From Caulobacter vibrioides OR37 (GTDB lineage: Bacteria; Pseudomonadota; Alphaproteobacteria; Caulobacterales; Caulobacteraceae): a stretch of DNA of 64,000 nt. The notes under the pieces were generated by a model that did not search any database, had not been told where the DNA came from, and was given only the letters and a program-made list of their open reading frames with translations. The position numbers and the translations under genes are program-made. Positions 18,377 through 28,820 of this stretch are shown one piece after another (position 1 is the stretch's first letter; every line of letters starts with the position of its first letter). The stretch spans positions 100,033 through 164,032 of the forward strand of contig NZ_APMP01000007.1 in assembly GCF_000372645.1 (NCBI RefSeq), read 5' to 3'.

Positions 18377-19321
18377 TTAGCGGGGAGTACTCTGCGCCGC
18401 GTCCGCGTCATAGGCCTTGACGATGCGCTCGACGAGCGGGTGCCGCACCACGTCCGACGCGGTGAAGCGCGAAACTGCCACGCCCTCGACGCCTTCCAGG
18501 ATCGAGACGGCGTGGGCCAGGCCCGAATCCCGAGGGTTCAGCAGGTCGACCTGGGTCGGGTCGCCGGTGACCACCATGCGCGCGCCCTCGCCGATCCGGG
18601 TCAGCACCATCTTCATCTGCAGCCGCGAGCAGTTCTGGGCCTCGTCGACGATGACGAAGGCGTGCGCCAGGGTGCGGCCGCGCATGAAGGCGATCGGCGC
18701 GACCTCGATCTCCAGCTTTTCCCGACGGCGACGCAGCTGGTCGGCGCCCATGATGTCGGTCAGGGCCTCCCAGACCGGGGCCATGTAGGGATCGACCTTC
18801 TCGTTCAGGTCGCCCGGCAGGAAGCCCAGCTTCTCGCCGGCCTCGACGGCGGGGCGGGTGACGATCAGTCGATCGACCTCGCCGCGCAGCAGCATCCCCG
18901 CGCCATGGGCGACGGCCAGGAAGGTCTTGCCGGTGCCGGCCGGACCCAGACCGAAGACCAGCGGGTGGGTCGCCATCTTCTCAAGGTACTGAGCCTGGCT
19001 CTTGGTCTTTGGCGAGACATTGCCCTTGCGCACCGCGCGGGGCGAGGCCTGGCCGCCCGTTTCGTGAGCGCCGCCGATGGCGATGCGGACATCGGCCTCG
19101 ACCACTTCCTCGCCGGCGTCGGCGCGGGCGGCCAGGGCGCTCAGAGCGCGCTTGGCGCCGGTGCGTCCCCGCGCGTCGCCGGTGATGGTGACGCCGCCGC
19201 CGGGGGTCTCGATCAGCACCTTGAAGGCGTCTTCGATCAGGGCCGCGTGACGGCCGGACGGGCCCGACACGGCGTGAACCGCGTCGTCGGACAGCGGCAG
19301 GAACTCGGGCGTGCGGCTCAC
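18377..19321 (-). CDS. phoH: PhoH family ATPase
   Basis: Cytoplasmic P-loop ATPase of the PhoH/YbeZ group, functionally tied to YbeY and ribosome or RNA metabolism. 314 residues starting at GTG 19321, whose GTGA overlaps the miaB stop. Walker A is in [13 protein letters not shown] (about 139-151), Walker B in [10 protein letters not shown] (about 224-233), and GDPTQVDLL marks the family. The N terminus holds a KH-like region (about 20-60). Confidence 0.94.
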   Translation of the reverse strand: MSRTPEFLPLSDDAVHAVSGPSGRHAALIEDAFKVLIETPGGGVTITGDARGRTGAKRALSALAARADAGEEVVEADVRIAIGGAHETGGQASPRAVRKGNVSPKTKSQAQYLEKMATHPLVFGLGPAGTGKTFLAVAHGAGMLLRGEVDRLIVTRPAVEAGEKLGFLPGDLNEKVDPYMAPVWEALTDIMGADQLRRRREKLEIEVAPIAFMRGRTLAHAFVIVDEAQNCSRLQMKMVLTRIGEGARMVVTGDPTQVDLLNPRDSGLAHAVSILEGVEGVAVSRFTASDVVRHPLVERIVKAYDADAAQSTPR

Positions 19322-20664
19322 GCGGTCTCCAGAACAGGTTCGAGCACGCCCGCCAGGCTCATCTTGGCGGCGCTCTCGATACGAACGGGAACGATCTTCC
19401 CGATCAGTTGCTCCCCGCCCTCGGCGTGGACGGCTTGCAGATAGGGACTGCGTCCCACCACCTGGCCCGGGTGGCGGCCGGGCTTTTCAAATAGCACGGG
19501 CAGCACCTTGCCGACCTGGGCGGCGTTGAAGGCGCGCTGTTGCTCGTCGAGCAGCTGGTTCAGGCGTTCCAGGCGCTCGGCCTTGACCTCTTCCTCGACC
19601 TGGCCCGGCATGGCGGAGGCCGGCGTGCCCGGACGACGCGAATATTTGAACGAGAAGGCGCTGGCGAAGCCGACCTTGCGGACAAGATCCAAGGTCTTCT
19701 CGAAGTCGCCGTCCCGCTCGCCGGGGAAGCCGACGATGAAATCGCCGCTCATGGCGATATCCGGACGCGCGGCGCGGATGCGCTCGATCAGGCGCACATA
19801 GCTCTCGGCCGTGTGGTCGCGGTTCATGGCCTTGAGGATCTTGTCACTGCCCGCCTGCACCGGCAGGTGCAGATAGGGCATCAGCTCCGGCAATTCGCCG
19901 TGGGCCTCGATCAGGTCCTCGCCCATGTCGCGCGGGTGGCTGGTCGTATAGCGGATGCGGTCTAGGCCATCGATCTTGGCCAGTTGGCGGACTAGCTTGG
20001 CCAGGGTCTGGCCGTCGCCGTCATAGGCGTTGACGTTCTGGCCCAGCAGCGTGACCTCGCGCACGCCCTGGTCGGCCAGGCGCTTGGCCTCCTCGACGAT
20101 GTCGTTCACCGGCCGCGACCACTCGCCGCCGCGGGTGTAGGGCACGACGCAGAAGGTGCAGAACTTGTCGCAGCCTTCCTGCACGGTGAGAAACGCGGTC
20201 ACCCCGGTCACGTGGCGCTCGGCCGGCAGGGCGTCGAACTTCTCGTCGGCGGCAAAGTCGGCGGCCAGGCGCTCGCCCGTCGCGCGGTGGGCGCGGGCGA
20301 TCAGCTCGGGCAGCTGGTGATAGGCCTGCGGGCCGACGACCAGATCGACCGCCTTCTGGCGGTTCATGATCTCCTTGCCTTCGGCCTGGGCCACGCAGCC
20401 GGCCACGGCGATGGTCATGCGACCGCCGTCCTGCGCCTTCCGGTCCTTCATCTGCTTGATGTAGCCGAGTTCGGAATAGACCTTCTCGGTGGCCTTCTCG
20501 CGGATGTGGCAGGTGTTCAGCACCACCAGGTCCGCCCCCTCGGGATCGTCGACGACGCCATAGCCCAGCGGGCGCAGGACGTCGGCCATGCGCTCGCTGT
20601 CATAGACGTTCATCTGACAGCCGTAGGTCTTGATAAAGAGGCGCTTGCGCGGGGTCTCGCTCAT
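19318..20664 (-). CDS. miaB: tRNA-2-methylthio-N6-dimethylallyladenosine synthase
   Basis: Radical-SAM methylthiotransferase modifying A37 of tRNAs. 448 residues: UPF0004 domain with the first Fe-S cluster cysteines (TYGCQMN, NTCHIRE, AGCVAQ), the radical SAM motif CDKFCTFC (about 162-169), and a C-terminal TRAM domain (about 375-445). It lies between fur and phoH as in many Alphaproteobacteria. Its 3' end overlaps phoH by four bases. Confidence 0.96.
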   Translation of the reverse strand: MSETPRKRLFIKTYGCQMNVYDSERMADVLRPLGYGVVDDPEGADLVVLNTCHIREKATEKVYSELGYIKQMKDRKAQDGGRMTIAVAGCVAQAEGKEIMNRQKAVDLVVGPQAYHQLPELIARAHRATGERLAADFAADEKFDALPAERHVTGVTAFLTVQEGCDKFCTFCVVPYTRGGEWSRPVNDIVEEAKRLADQGVREVTLLGQNVNAYDGDGQTLAKLVRQLAKIDGLDRIRYTTSHPRDMGEDLIEAHGELPELMPYLHLPVQAGSDKILKAMNRDHTAESYVRLIERIRAARPDIAMSGDFIVGFPGERDGDFEKTLDLVRKVGFASAFSFKYSRRPGTPASAMPGQVEEEVKAERLERLNQLLDEQQRAFNAAQVGKVLPVLFEKPGRHPGQVVGRSPYLQAVHAEGGEQLIGKIVPVRIESAAKMSLAGVLEPVLETA

Positions 20665-20741
20665 CCGGCGAGGTTATGGGGTCGAGAGGCCCGTTCCGCA
20701 AGGGCGGGATCCTCCCCGGCGCCGCGAGAACCCGCCCAGGA

Positions 20742-21149
20742 TCAGTCCTCCAGCGGCATCCCGTAAAGCTCGAGCCGGTGATCGATCAGCTTGTAGCCCA
20801 GCTTCCTGGCGATGGCGTTCTGCAGCGCCTCGATCTCCTCGTCCACGAACTCGACGACCTTGCCGGTCTTCATGTCGATCAGGTGGTCGTGGTGATGATC
20901 GGGCGTCTCCTCGTAGCGGGAGCGGCCGTCGCGGAAGTCGTGACGCTCGATGATGCCGCTTTCCTCGAACAGGCGGACGGTGCGGTAGACCGTGGCGATC
21001 GAGATATGCGGGTCGATGGCGTGGGCGCGGCGGTGCAGCTCCTCGACATCGGGATGGTCCTCGGCCGACGACAGCACGCGCGCGATCACGCGGCGCTGGT
21101 CCGTCATGCGCATGCCCTTTTCGATGCAGGCCTTTTCGAGTCGATCCAA
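20742..21149 (-). CDS. fur: ferric uptake regulator Fur
   Basis: Iron-responsive DNA-binding repressor. 135 residues: winged helix with ISIATVYRTVRLFEESG (about 48-64), then the metal-binding dimerisation part with HHHDHLID (about 86-93) and a regulatory histidine/glutamate set. The CxxC structural zinc pair is absent, as in typical alphaproteobacterial Fur. Located 45 bases after rimI and 77 bases before miaB, it may be read from both the tsaB promoter and its own. Confidence 0.94.
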   Translation of the reverse strand: MDRLEKACIEKGMRMTDQRRVIARVLSSAEDHPDVEELHRRAHAIDPHISIATVYRTVRLFEESGIIERHDFRDGRSRYEETPDHHHDHLIDMKTGKVVEFVDEEIEALQNAIARKLGYKLIDHRLELYGMPLED

Positions 21150-21194
21150 GGCGGACCCTCCGTCTGAGTCGCCGGCAAGATAGGCAATCAGCCC

Positions 21195-21647
21195 TTAAGT
21201 GTTAAGCGCCCGGCGCATGACCAGCGCGTCCTTGGCCCCATCTGGGTGAGGATAATAGCCCTTGCGGAGCCCGACCCGGGCGAAACCGGCCGACTGATAG
21301 AGCCCGATGGCCGGCGCGTTGTCGGCCGCGACCTCCAGGAACATCGCTTCGGCCCGGGTTTCGGCGGCGATTCCGGCGGCCATCTCGACCAGGGCCGCGC
21401 CCCAGCCGCGTCGGCGGGCGGCCGGATCGACGGCGATGGTCAGGATCTCGGCCTCGCCCGCGATCGAGCGGCACAGGATGAAGCCCTTGGACACCGCGGG
21501 CTCTCCAGCCTCGCCCAGCACGGCGAAGGCGCCCGGGGATTTCAGCAAGTCGTCGAACTCCACCGCCGTCCAGGGCCGGTCGAAGGCCTTGTCGTGCAGA
21601 TCGGCGAGGTCGAAGGCGGCTTCGGAGCCGACAGGGCGCAGGTTCAT
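21195..21647 (-). CDS. rimI: ribosomal-protein-alanine N-acetyltransferase
   Basis: GNAT acetyltransferase of the RimI type (S18 alanine N-acetylation in E. coli). 150 residues from ATG 21647, which overlaps the tsaB stop as ATGA; the frame is open far upstream, but that part is a shadow of tsaB. GNAT motif A, the acetyl-CoA loop, is ILTIAVDPAARRRGWGAAL (about 75-93), and motif B is FLEVAADNAPAIGLYQSAGF. The tsaB-rimI pairing is widespread. Confidence 0.92.
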   Translation of the reverse strand: MNLRPVGSEAAFDLADLHDKAFDRPWTAVEFDDLLKSPGAFAVLGEAGEPAVSKGFILCRSIAGEAEILTIAVDPAARRRGWGAALVEMAAGIAAETRAEAMFLEVAADNAPAIGLYQSAGFARVGLRKGYYPHPDGAKDALVMRRALNT

Positions 21648-22279
21648 GCGGCGGGCAAGGTGGCGTAGGGCGCGCGCAGATAGAGCGGCCGGGGGGAATG
21701 GGTCGGAACCGGCTTTCGGTCCGCCAGGCGAGCGACGGCGACGGGATCGGGCGCGACGGGCGTCAGCACGGCGGCGTCCGGCAGCACATTGGCCAGCAAC
21801 GGCGCGCCCGAGCCGACCAAGGTCGCCGGCCCGCCCGAATAGAGCTCGGCGAGGCGCGCGGCGGCCTCGCCCAGGCCCAGGGCGTCGGGCGCCATCAGCG
21901 AGACGCCGTCTGAGAAGACCTGGATGTAGACCTGCTCCATCCGCGCATCCAGAACGGCCGCGACGAAGCCCTGGGTTCCGAAAGCCAGACTCTCCAGCGT
22001 GTTGACGCCCACGCAGGGGATCGACAACGCCGTGGCCAACCCCTTGGCGAAGGCCAGGCCGACACGCAGGCCCGTGAACGAGCCGGGTCCGACGGTGACG
22101 CCGATACGCTTGAGATCCGCGAAAGCCACGCCGGCCTCGGCGACGGTCTCGCGCGCGATGGGCCCGATCCACTCCTGATGGCCGCGAGTCATCGGCTCGC
22201 TGCGCGCCGCCAGGACGCGTTCGCCGTCCAGGACGGCGACCGAGCTGGCGCCCAGGCAGGTGTCGATCGAAAGGATCAT
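21644..22279 (-). CDS. tsaB: tRNA threonylcarbamoyladenosine biosynthesis protein TsaB
   Basis: Partner of TsaD in forming t6A37 in ANN-decoding tRNAs. 211 residues with the ASKHA-fold start MILSIDTCLGASSVAVL and the motif VTVGPGSFTGLRVGLAFAKGL (about 65-85). It is the usual scaffold-like paralogue. It starts three bases after the lipoprotein gene stop and overlaps rimI. Confidence 0.94.
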   Translation of the reverse strand: MILSIDTCLGASSVAVLDGERVLAARSEPMTRGHQEWIGPIARETVAEAGVAFADLKRIGVTVGPGSFTGLRVGLAFAKGLATALSIPCVGVNTLESLAFGTQGFVAAVLDARMEQVYIQVFSDGVSLMAPDALGLGEAAARLAELYSGGPATLVGSGAPLLANVLPDAAVLTPVAPDPVAVARLADRKPVPTHSPRPLYLRAPYATLPAA

Positions 22280-22282
22280 GAG

Positions 22283-22927
22283 CTAGGCCGAGGCCACGTT
22301 GGCGCCCTCGGCGGGCCGCCAGACCAGCTCGTTCAGCTGACCCTTGGCCTTCAGGGCCGCCTCCGACTGCAGACCCTTGCCCGTATAGCCAGGCACGCCG
22401 AAGACATAGGACACGGTCGGCGCCTCGGGACGCACGCAGATGGTCTGGTTGACCTCGCGCCCCTCGCCGGCCCGGCAATGATCCAGCGTGAAGCCCAGGT
22501 CGCGCCACTTGGCCAGCAGCGCTTCGTCCTTGGGACCGCGCACGTCGCCGGCGGCGGCGCGGACATAGGCGATCTCGCCCTCGTCGGTCTTGCCGATCTC
22601 CAGCAGCGGGACCTTATCCTGCTCGACATTGATGATCGGCTGGGCGGGACCCTCGCCGAAATGCAGGAAGGCCTGTTCGACCTTGGCCTTGGGGAAGAGA
22701 ACCTTCAGCGTGGCCAGGTCGAAGGCGGTGGCGCCATTGATCGGCCCGACCCCGTCCTTGGTGATCTTCAGCACGCCGCCCGTATAGGGCGCGACCGCGA
22801 CGCGGACGGGACCTTTGGGCGCCGCCTCGGACGGGCTGGCGTCATGGGCGGCGGGCGTCTTTTCCCCCTGGCCGCAGGCGGCGAGCAGCAGGAGCGGCAG
22901 GGCGAGAAGCGCGGGACGAAAGGTCAT
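22283..22927 (-). CDS. DUF1131-like lipoprotein
   Basis: A 214-residue predicted lipoprotein: the signal MTFRPALLALPLLLLAAC has a lipobox at Cys18. The sequence DGVGPINGATAFDLATLKVLFP (about 58-79) resembles the DUF1131 family, which includes E. coli YfeY, an RpoE-regulated lipoprotein. Two cysteines (LDHCRAG and TICVRPE) may pair in the periplasm. First gene of the tsaB-rimI-fur run, with only three bases to tsaB. The family call is from memory. Confidence 0.65.
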   Translation of the reverse strand: MTFRPALLALPLLLLAACGQGEKTPAAHDASPSEAAPKGPVRVAVAPYTGGVLKITKDGVGPINGATAFDLATLKVLFPKAKVEQAFLHFGEGPAQPIINVEQDKVPLLEIGKTDEGEIAYVRAAAGDVRGPKDEALLAKWRDLGFTLDHCRAGEGREVNQTICVRPEAPTVSYVFGVPGYTGKGLQSEAALKAKGQLNELVWRPAEGANVASA

Positions 22928-22960
22928 AAAGAGCTTCTAGCGAATCCGCGCCCGATGCAC

Positions 22961-22995
22961 AAAAGCCCGTCGCCATTTTCGGGCGACGGGCTTTT
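22961..22995 (-). terminator. intrinsic terminator after nitroreductase gene
   Basis: Perfect 14-bp stem, AAAAGCCCGTCGCC (22961-22974) with its complement at 22982-22995, around a 7-base loop. A- and T-runs flank it, so it can work in both directions. It lies 22 bases after the nitroreductase stop and just upstream of the lipoprotein gene start. Confidence 0.93.
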
Positions 22996-23017
22996 GATCG
23001 TTAGAGACGTTCGCGGG

Positions 23018-23605
23018 TCAGAGGATCTTCGCGGCTTCGTCGAAGTCGAGGCGCGGATTGCGCGGGAACAGACCTTCTTCCGTGCCGTGGCCAATCGAGG
23101 CGATGAAGTTGCTCTTGATGTTCGTGCCCGCGAAGAACTCGGCGTCGACGCCGGCGTTGTCGAAGCCCGACATCGGGCCGACGTCCAGGCCCAGGGCCCG
23201 CGCGGCCAGGATGAAGTAGCCGCCCTGCAGCGAGCTGTTGCGCAGCGCGCCCCATTCGCGGGCGGCCAGGTCGTTGAACCAGTCCTTGGCGCCCGGGGCG
23301 TGCGGGAACAGCTTCGGCAGGGTCTCGGGGAAGTCGAGGTCGTAGCCGACAATCACGGTGCACGGCGCTTGACGGATTTTCGCGGCGTTCGAGCCCGAGG
23401 ACAGCTTGGCCAAACGCTCCTTGGCCTCTTCCGAGGTGAGGAAGTAGAAGCGCGCCGGGCTCGAGTTGGCGGCCGTCGGACCGAACTTGGTCAGCTCATA
23501 GAGTTCGCGCAGCACGCTCTCCGGCAGCGGCGTCGGATCCCAGCCGTTGCGGGTGCGGGCTTCGGTGAACAGCTGGGCGAGCGAGGCGTCTTCGAGCTTG
23601 GCCAT
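23018..23605 (-). CDS. nitroreductase family protein (RutE/HadB-like)
   Basis: FMN-dependent NAD(P)H oxidoreductase of the malonic-semialdehyde-reductase-like (RutE) subfamily; 195 residues. Typical features are [18 protein letters not shown] (about 39-56, FMN phosphate contacts) and the C-terminal [17 protein letters not shown]. No rut pyrimidine genes lie nearby, so a general quinone or nitro-compound reductase role is as likely. It is monocistronic, with a terminator behind and a palindromic operator candidate in front. Confidence 0.88.
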   Translation of the reverse strand: MAKLEDASLAQLFTEARTRNGWDPTPLPESVLRELYELTKFGPTAANSSPARFYFLTSEEAKERLAKLSSGSNAAKIRQAPCTVIVGYDLDFPETLPKLFPHAPGAKDWFNDLAAREWGALRNSSLQGGYFILAARALGLDVGPMSGFDNAGVDAEFFAGTNIKSNFIASIGHGTEEGLFPRNPRLDFDEAAKIL

Positions 23606-23640
23606 GAGCGATCCTTACAAGGTCTATTCGCAACTCTTAT

Positions 23641-23655
23641 GGTTACAATATAACC
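23641..23655. promoter_or_regulatory. candidate operator upstream of nitroreductase
   Basis: GGTTACAATATAACC is a 5-bp inverted repeat with a 5-base centre, AT-rich in GC-rich surroundings. It lies 36 bases before the nitroreductase start and overlaps a plausible -10/-35 region. The shape suits a MarR/HxlR-type dimer; no such regulator gene is adjacent. Confidence 0.4.
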
Positions 23656-23701
23656 TTGGAGCCGAGACGGGCAACACCCGCGGCCACCGATCCGGTGAAA
23701 A

Positions 23702-24271
23702 TCAGAGCGTCTGCTCGACCCGGGTCACTTCCGGCACATAGTGCTTGAGCATGTTCTCGACGCCCGACTTCAGGGTCGCCGAAGAGGACGGGCAGCCCGA
23801 GCAGGCGCCGCGCATGTGCAGCCAGACCACGCCGGTCTTCGGCTCGAAGCGCGAGAAGACGATGTCGCCGCCGTCCTGGGCCACGGCCGGGCGGATGCGC
23901 GTGTCGAGAAGCTCCTTGATCTCGGCGACGATCTGCGAGGCGTCCTCGTCATAGTCTCCGTCGTCATGGCCTCCGGCCTCGACCGCGTCCAGCAGCAGCG
24001 GACGACCGCTGGTGAAGTGATCCATGATCGCCGCCAGGATCGGCGCCTTCAGATGCGGCCACTGGGCGTCCTCGCCCTTGGTCACGGTCAGGAAGTCGGG
24101 GCCGAAGAACACCCGCGTCACGTCGCCGAGCTCGAATAGCGCCTTGGCCAGGGGCGAGGCGTCGCCCTCCTCCGGGGTGCGGAATTCCCGCGCGCCCTCG
24201 CCCAGAACCTCTCGGCCGGGGAGGAACTTCAGGACCTCGGGATTGGGCGTGGTTTCGGTCTGAATGAACAT
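23702..24271 (-). CDS. nfuA: NifU-domain Fe-S scaffold/carrier protein
   Basis: Carries Fe-S clusters to target enzymes. I start at ATG 24271 (MFIQTETTPNPEVLKFLPG, 189 residues), because a perfect GGAGG site sits just upstream. N-terminal Nfu_N domain to about residue 90; C-terminal NifU domain with the cluster-binding CxxC in MRGACSGCPSS (about 159-169). It is a single gene divergent from the CYP153 gene across 146 bases. Confidence 0.93.
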   Translation of the reverse strand: MFIQTETTPNPEVLKFLPGREVLGEGAREFRTPEEGDASPLAKALFELGDVTRVFFGPDFLTVTKGEDAQWPHLKAPILAAIMDHFTSGRPLLLDAVEAGGHDDGDYDEDASQIVAEIKELLDTRIRPAVAQDGGDIVFSRFEPKTGVVWLHMRGACSGCPSSSATLKSGVENMLKHYVPEVTRVEQTL

Positions 24272-24354
24272 GGCCTCCAGATGGACCTCGCGACGTGTTG
24301 ACGCAAGACCGGCCGCCACGGCGCTCCAAGGACAAGGTCATCGAATTTTGAAAG

Positions 24355-24368
24355 TGACACTGGCGTCA
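24355..24368. promoter_or_regulatory. candidate operator upstream of CYP153
   Basis: TGACACTGGCGTCA is a TGAC-N6-GTCA inverted repeat, extended by A/T on both sides, 50 bases before the P450 start and between the divergent nfuA and P450 genes. TetR- or AraC-type regulators are common controllers of alkane hydroxylases; none is encoded nearby. Confidence 0.4.
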
Positions 24369-24417
24369 TTTTCTGGCGGTATGGACGAAAGAACAATGAT
24401 CCGCGGGAGGATCCGAG

Positions 24418-25686
24418 ATGAGCGATGGTTCGATCGACCTGAAGGACGCCGCGCGCGCCGAAGCCTATGCGACGCCGCTGGAGGAGTTTCACGTGGCCCG
24501 GCCGGCCCTGTTCCAGGCCGATGCGATGTGGCCCTTTTTCGAGCGGCTGCGGAAGGAGGACCCCGTCCACTTCTCCAAGGGGGATGAAGAGACCGGGCCT
24601 TATTGGTCGATCACCCGCTACGAAGACATCATGACCGTCGACACGACCCACCAGGTCTTCTCGTCGGACGCGCATCTGGGCGGCATCACCATCCGGAACT
24701 TCGACGAGGACTTCGTCCTGCCGATGTTCATCGCCATGGACCAGCCCAAGCACGATATCCAGCGCAAGACGGTCAGTCCGATCGTCTCGCCGACCAATCT
24801 GGCCAAGCTTGAAGGGATCATTCGCGAGCGGGTCCAGCGCATTCTCGACAGCCTGCCCATCGACGAGCCCTTCGACTGGGTCGATCGAGTGTCTATCGAG
24901 CTGACCACCCAGATGCTGGCCACCCTGTTCGACTTCCCCTGGGAAGAGCGCCGCAAGCTGACGCGCTGGTCGGACATCGCCACCGCCTCGCCCGAGAGCG
25001 GCATCATCGAAAGCGAGGAGGCCCGCCGCGCCGAGTTGATGGAGTGCCTGGGTTATTTCACCAATCTCTGGAACGAGCGGGTGAACCTGACCGAGCCGGG
25101 CAACGACCTGATCTCGATGCTGGCCCACGGCGAGGCCACCCGCGACATGCCGCCGATGGAGTATCTGGGGAACATCATCCTGCTGATCGTCGGCGGCAAT
25201 GACACCACCCGTAACTCGATCACCGGCGGCCTCTACGCCCTGTCGAAAAATCCCCAGGAAGAAGCCAAGCTGCGCGCCGATCCCAGCCTGATCCCGAACA
25301 TGGTCTCGGAGATCATCCGCTGGCAAACGCCCCTGGCCCACATGCGCCGCACGGCGCTGGCCGACTACGAGCTGAACGGCAAGACCATCAAGAAGGGCGA
25401 CAAGGTCGTCATGTGGTACGTCTCGGGCAACCGCGACGACACGGTGATCGAGAACGCCGACCAATTCATCATCGACCGCCCGCAGGCCCGCCGCCACCTG
25501 TCGTTCGGCTTCGGCATTCACCGCTGCGTCGGCAACCGCTTGGCCGAGATGCAGTTGAAGATCGTCTGGGAAGAGGTGCTCAAGCGCTTCCCCAAGATCG
25601 AGGTGCTGGAAGAGCCCAAGCGCGTGTACTCGACCTTCGTGAAGGGCTACGAGCGGATGATGGTGCGGATCCCCGAGCGGATCTAG
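24418..25686 (+). CDS. cyp153A: cytochrome P450, CYP153A family
   Basis: Bacterial class I P450 that hydroxylates the terminal carbon of medium-chain alkanes or fatty acids, receiving electrons from a ferredoxin/ferredoxin reductase. 422 residues after a strong GGAGGA site. Seen: I-helix GGNDTTRNS (259-267), K-helix EIIRW (the E-x-x-R), and heme loop FGFGIHRCVGNRLAE with Cys370 as iron ligand. The LIVGGNDTTRNSITGG form marks CYP153, known from C. crescentus. No redox partner is adjacent, so it must borrow one. It is a lone plus-strand gene among minus-strand neighbours, with its own terminator. Confidence 0.93.
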   Translation: MSDGSIDLKDAARAEAYATPLEEFHVARPALFQADAMWPFFERLRKEDPVHFSKGDEETGPYWSITRYEDIMTVDTTHQVFSSDAHLGGITIRNFDEDFVLPMFIAMDQPKHDIQRKTVSPIVSPTNLAKLEGIIRERVQRILDSLPIDEPFDWVDRVSIELTTQMLATLFDFPWEERRKLTRWSDIATASPESGIIESEEARRAELMECLGYFTNLWNERVNLTEPGNDLISMLAHGEATRDMPPMEYLGNIILLIVGGNDTTRNSITGGLYALSKNPQEEAKLRADPSLIPNMVSEIIRWQTPLAHMRRTALADYELNGKTIKKGDKVVMWYVSGNRDDTVIENADQFIIDRPQARRHLSFGFGIHRCVGNRLAEMQLKIVWEEVLKRFPKIEVLEEPKRVYSTFVKGYERMMVRIPERI

Positions 25687-25712
25687 GCCGCGCCGCCCTC
25701 CCAAAAAAGATT

Positions 25713-25746
25713 CGCCGCGCCAGTCAGAGGCTGGCGCGGCGTTTTC
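25713..25746 (+). terminator. intrinsic terminator after CYP153
   Basis: Stem CGCCGCGCCAG (25713-25723) with CTGGCGCGGCG (25731-25741) around a 7-base loop, followed by TTTTCGT. An AAAAAA run precedes the stem. It lies 27 bases beyond the P450 stop. Confidence 0.92.
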
Positions 25747-25780
25747 GTATCGGGACCTTAGGGCGCCAAGGCGCCTAGAA

Positions 25781-25887
25781 CCTGTCCGCTTCAAATGGAA
25801 TCATTTGAAGCGGATAAACAGGCTCTAAATTCAAATATTTAGAGCGCGTTCGAGCGGTTTAACCGCTCACACTTAAACCTAACGCGC
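25781..25887. repeat. tandem pair of palindromic intergenic repeats
   Basis: First unit: outer CCTGT/ACAGG and an inner 12-bp stem (25786-25797 with 25802-25813). Second unit: outer GCGCGTT/AACGCGC and an inner GAGCGGTT/AACCGCTC (25852-25859, 25861-25868). The units are joined by GCTCTAAA...TTTAGAGC, itself palindromic, exactly as in the 4018-4136 pair. The CTAA just beyond the right edge gives the TAG stop of trpS. Confidence 0.85.
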
Positions 25888-25888
25888 C

Positions 25889-26935
<1,047 letters not shown>

Positions 26936-27110
26936 GGGTTCAGCCTTGCTGAGAAAATTTTGGGCTGTCGAATTCGACTGGAATGGCTCGGGCGCGTGGA
27001 AGCGCATCGCGTCGAAACGCGAGGATCGAGGTCAGTTGGAGCCGCGCCATCGCGGCGCGAGGGGACCGATCGGAGCCATGCCCGCTGGTTAGCCTCCTCG
27101 CGGGCAGGGA

Positions 27111-28781
27111 TCAAGCCTTGCCGCGCCTCAGCACCGTCTTCAGTTCGGCCGGCCTGACGCCGCCGAACAGGAACAGCAGCGGCGGATAGACGGCGAGACC
27201 CGCGAGGCAGGTCAGGGCCAGGGCGACCTCCTTGGCTCCCAGGGCGCGGCCATGCAGACCGACGGCGCGCAGCGGCGCCTCGATGACGTCGCGATAGTGC
27301 GAGGCCGTCGCCAGCAGAAGACCCATGCCCAGACTGGCCAGCAGGGTGCGGATCAGACGCGACCAGGTCTGGCCCGAGGGGCCGTACTCGCCCTTTCGCG
27401 CCAGGACGAAAGCCATCTGGCCGACATTGAGCCACGAGGCGATGGCCGTCGCCGCGGCGATGCCCTTCACGCCCACCAGATGGAAAAGCACCACGCCGAA
27501 CGCGATGTTCACGGCCACCGAGATCAGGGCGAAACGCATCGGGCTCTTGGTGTCGCCACGCGCGAAAAAGGCGCGCGAATAGAGCTGCTGCAGCACGAAG
27601 GCCGGCGTGCCCAGGCCGTAGAAGAACAGCGCCGCCGCCGTCTGGCTGGCGTCGAAGGCGGTGAACTGGCCGCGCGTGTAGAGGCCGTCCGAAAGGAAGC
27701 CGGGCATGGCGACCAAAGCGGCGGCGGCTGGCAGGGTCAGGGCCATGGCCAGGGTGATGGCCTGGTCCATGGCGCTCTGGGCGTCTTCGCGGTCGCCCGA
27801 GTGCACGGCGCGCGACAAACGCGGCAGCAAGGCCACGCCGATGGCCACGCCCACAAGGCCCAGCGGCAGCTGGTAGAGCCGGTCGGCCGTCGCCAGCCAG
27901 GTCCGCCCGCCCGCCACGTGGCTGGCCAGATTGCCGGAAATGAAGATGTTGACCTGGGTCGCACTGGCCGCCAGGGCGCCGGGGATAGCTTTGCCGATCA
28001 GCGCGCGCACCTCGGGCGTCAGGCGCGGCAGCCGCCAGTGGACCTTGGCCCCGGACTTGTTGACGCCCCAGGTCAGCAGCGCCGCCTGAGCGACGCCGGC
28101 GGCGATGACCCCGACCGAGCCGGACTTCGCCGCGCCGATCGCCGTGGTCTGCGGCAGGATGAAGGCCAGGGTGAACAGGTTGAGCAGGATCGGCGCGCCG
28201 GCCGACAGGATGAAGCGGTCGCGGGCGTTCAACACGCCCGACAGGTGCGCCACGATCGCCATGCACGGCAGATAGGGCATGGTGATCTGGGTCAGCAGCA
28301 CGGCCAGCTTGTACTTGGCCGGATCGGCGGCAAAGCCGGGGCTGATCAGCATCATCAGCCAGGGCATGGCCAGCTGGCAGACCACGGTGATGATGATGGT
28401 CGCCGCCGCCAGCGACGCCATGGCGTCGGCGGCCAGAATGTCGGCGACCTCCTCGCCATCGGTCTGCAGCGACTTGGCGTAGGCCGGCACGAAGGCGGCC
28501 GCGAAAGCGCCCTCCGCGAAGAACCGGCGGAACAGGTTGGGGAAGGCCAGGGCGGCGTTATAGGCGTCGGCGGCCGGCGTCAGGCTGGCCCCCATCCGAT
28601 AAGAGACCGCGAGGTCCCGCGCGAAGCCCATGAACCGGCTGACCAGGGTCAGGCCGGAATAGATCATCGAAGACTTCAGCAGCCCGCCCTTCTTGGGGGC
28701 GGGGGCGTCGGCGGCGGGGGGCTGGGCGGCGTCGGTCACGTCCGGCTTCTGGGGTCTTGGCGAGGGGGCGTCAAGGGACAC
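27111..28781 (-). CDS. murJ: lipid II flippase MurJ
   Basis: Polytopic inner-membrane protein moving lipid II to the periplasmic face for peptidoglycan synthesis. 556 residues with about 14 hydrophobic spans. The conserved N-terminal part is SMIYSGLTLVSRFMGFARDL (about 38-57), preceded by a Pro/Ala-rich cytoplasmic tail. The start GTG 28781 is not certain: ATG at residue 39 lies too close to the first span, but other upstream starts are lacking. It is located 39 bases downstream of dnaQ. Confidence 0.93.
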   Translation of the reverse strand: MSLDAPSPRPQKPDVTDAAQPPAADAPAPKKGGLLKSSMIYSGLTLVSRFMGFARDLAVSYRMGASLTPAADAYNAALAFPNLFRRFFAEGAFAAAFVPAYAKSLQTDGEEVADILAADAMASLAAATIIITVVCQLAMPWLMMLISPGFAADPAKYKLAVLLTQITMPYLPCMAIVAHLSGVLNARDRFILSAGAPILLNLFTLAFILPQTTAIGAAKSGSVGVIAAGVAQAALLTWGVNKSGAKVHWRLPRLTPEVRALIGKAIPGALAASATQVNIFISGNLASHVAGGRTWLATADRLYQLPLGLVGVAIGVALLPRLSRAVHSGDREDAQSAMDQAITLAMALTLPAAAALVAMPGFLSDGLYTRGQFTAFDASQTAAALFFYGLGTPAFVLQQLYSRAFFARGDTKSPMRFALISVAVNIAFGVVLFHLVGVKGIAAATAIASWLNVGQMAFVLARKGEYGPSGQTWSRLIRTLLASLGMGLLLATASHYRDVIEAPLRAVGLHGRALGAKEVALALTCLAGLAVYPPLLFLFGGVRPAELKTVLRRGKA

Positions 28782-28820
28782 GCCGTGGCGCGCGCCTGCG
28801 GGAGGCTGGCGATCGTGGGA

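Noticed and set aside
24485..24500. GTTTCACGTGGCCC in the CYP153 gene as a parS site
   Set aside because: Only one half matches the consensus, and it lies on the far side of the origin from parAB and the other sites.
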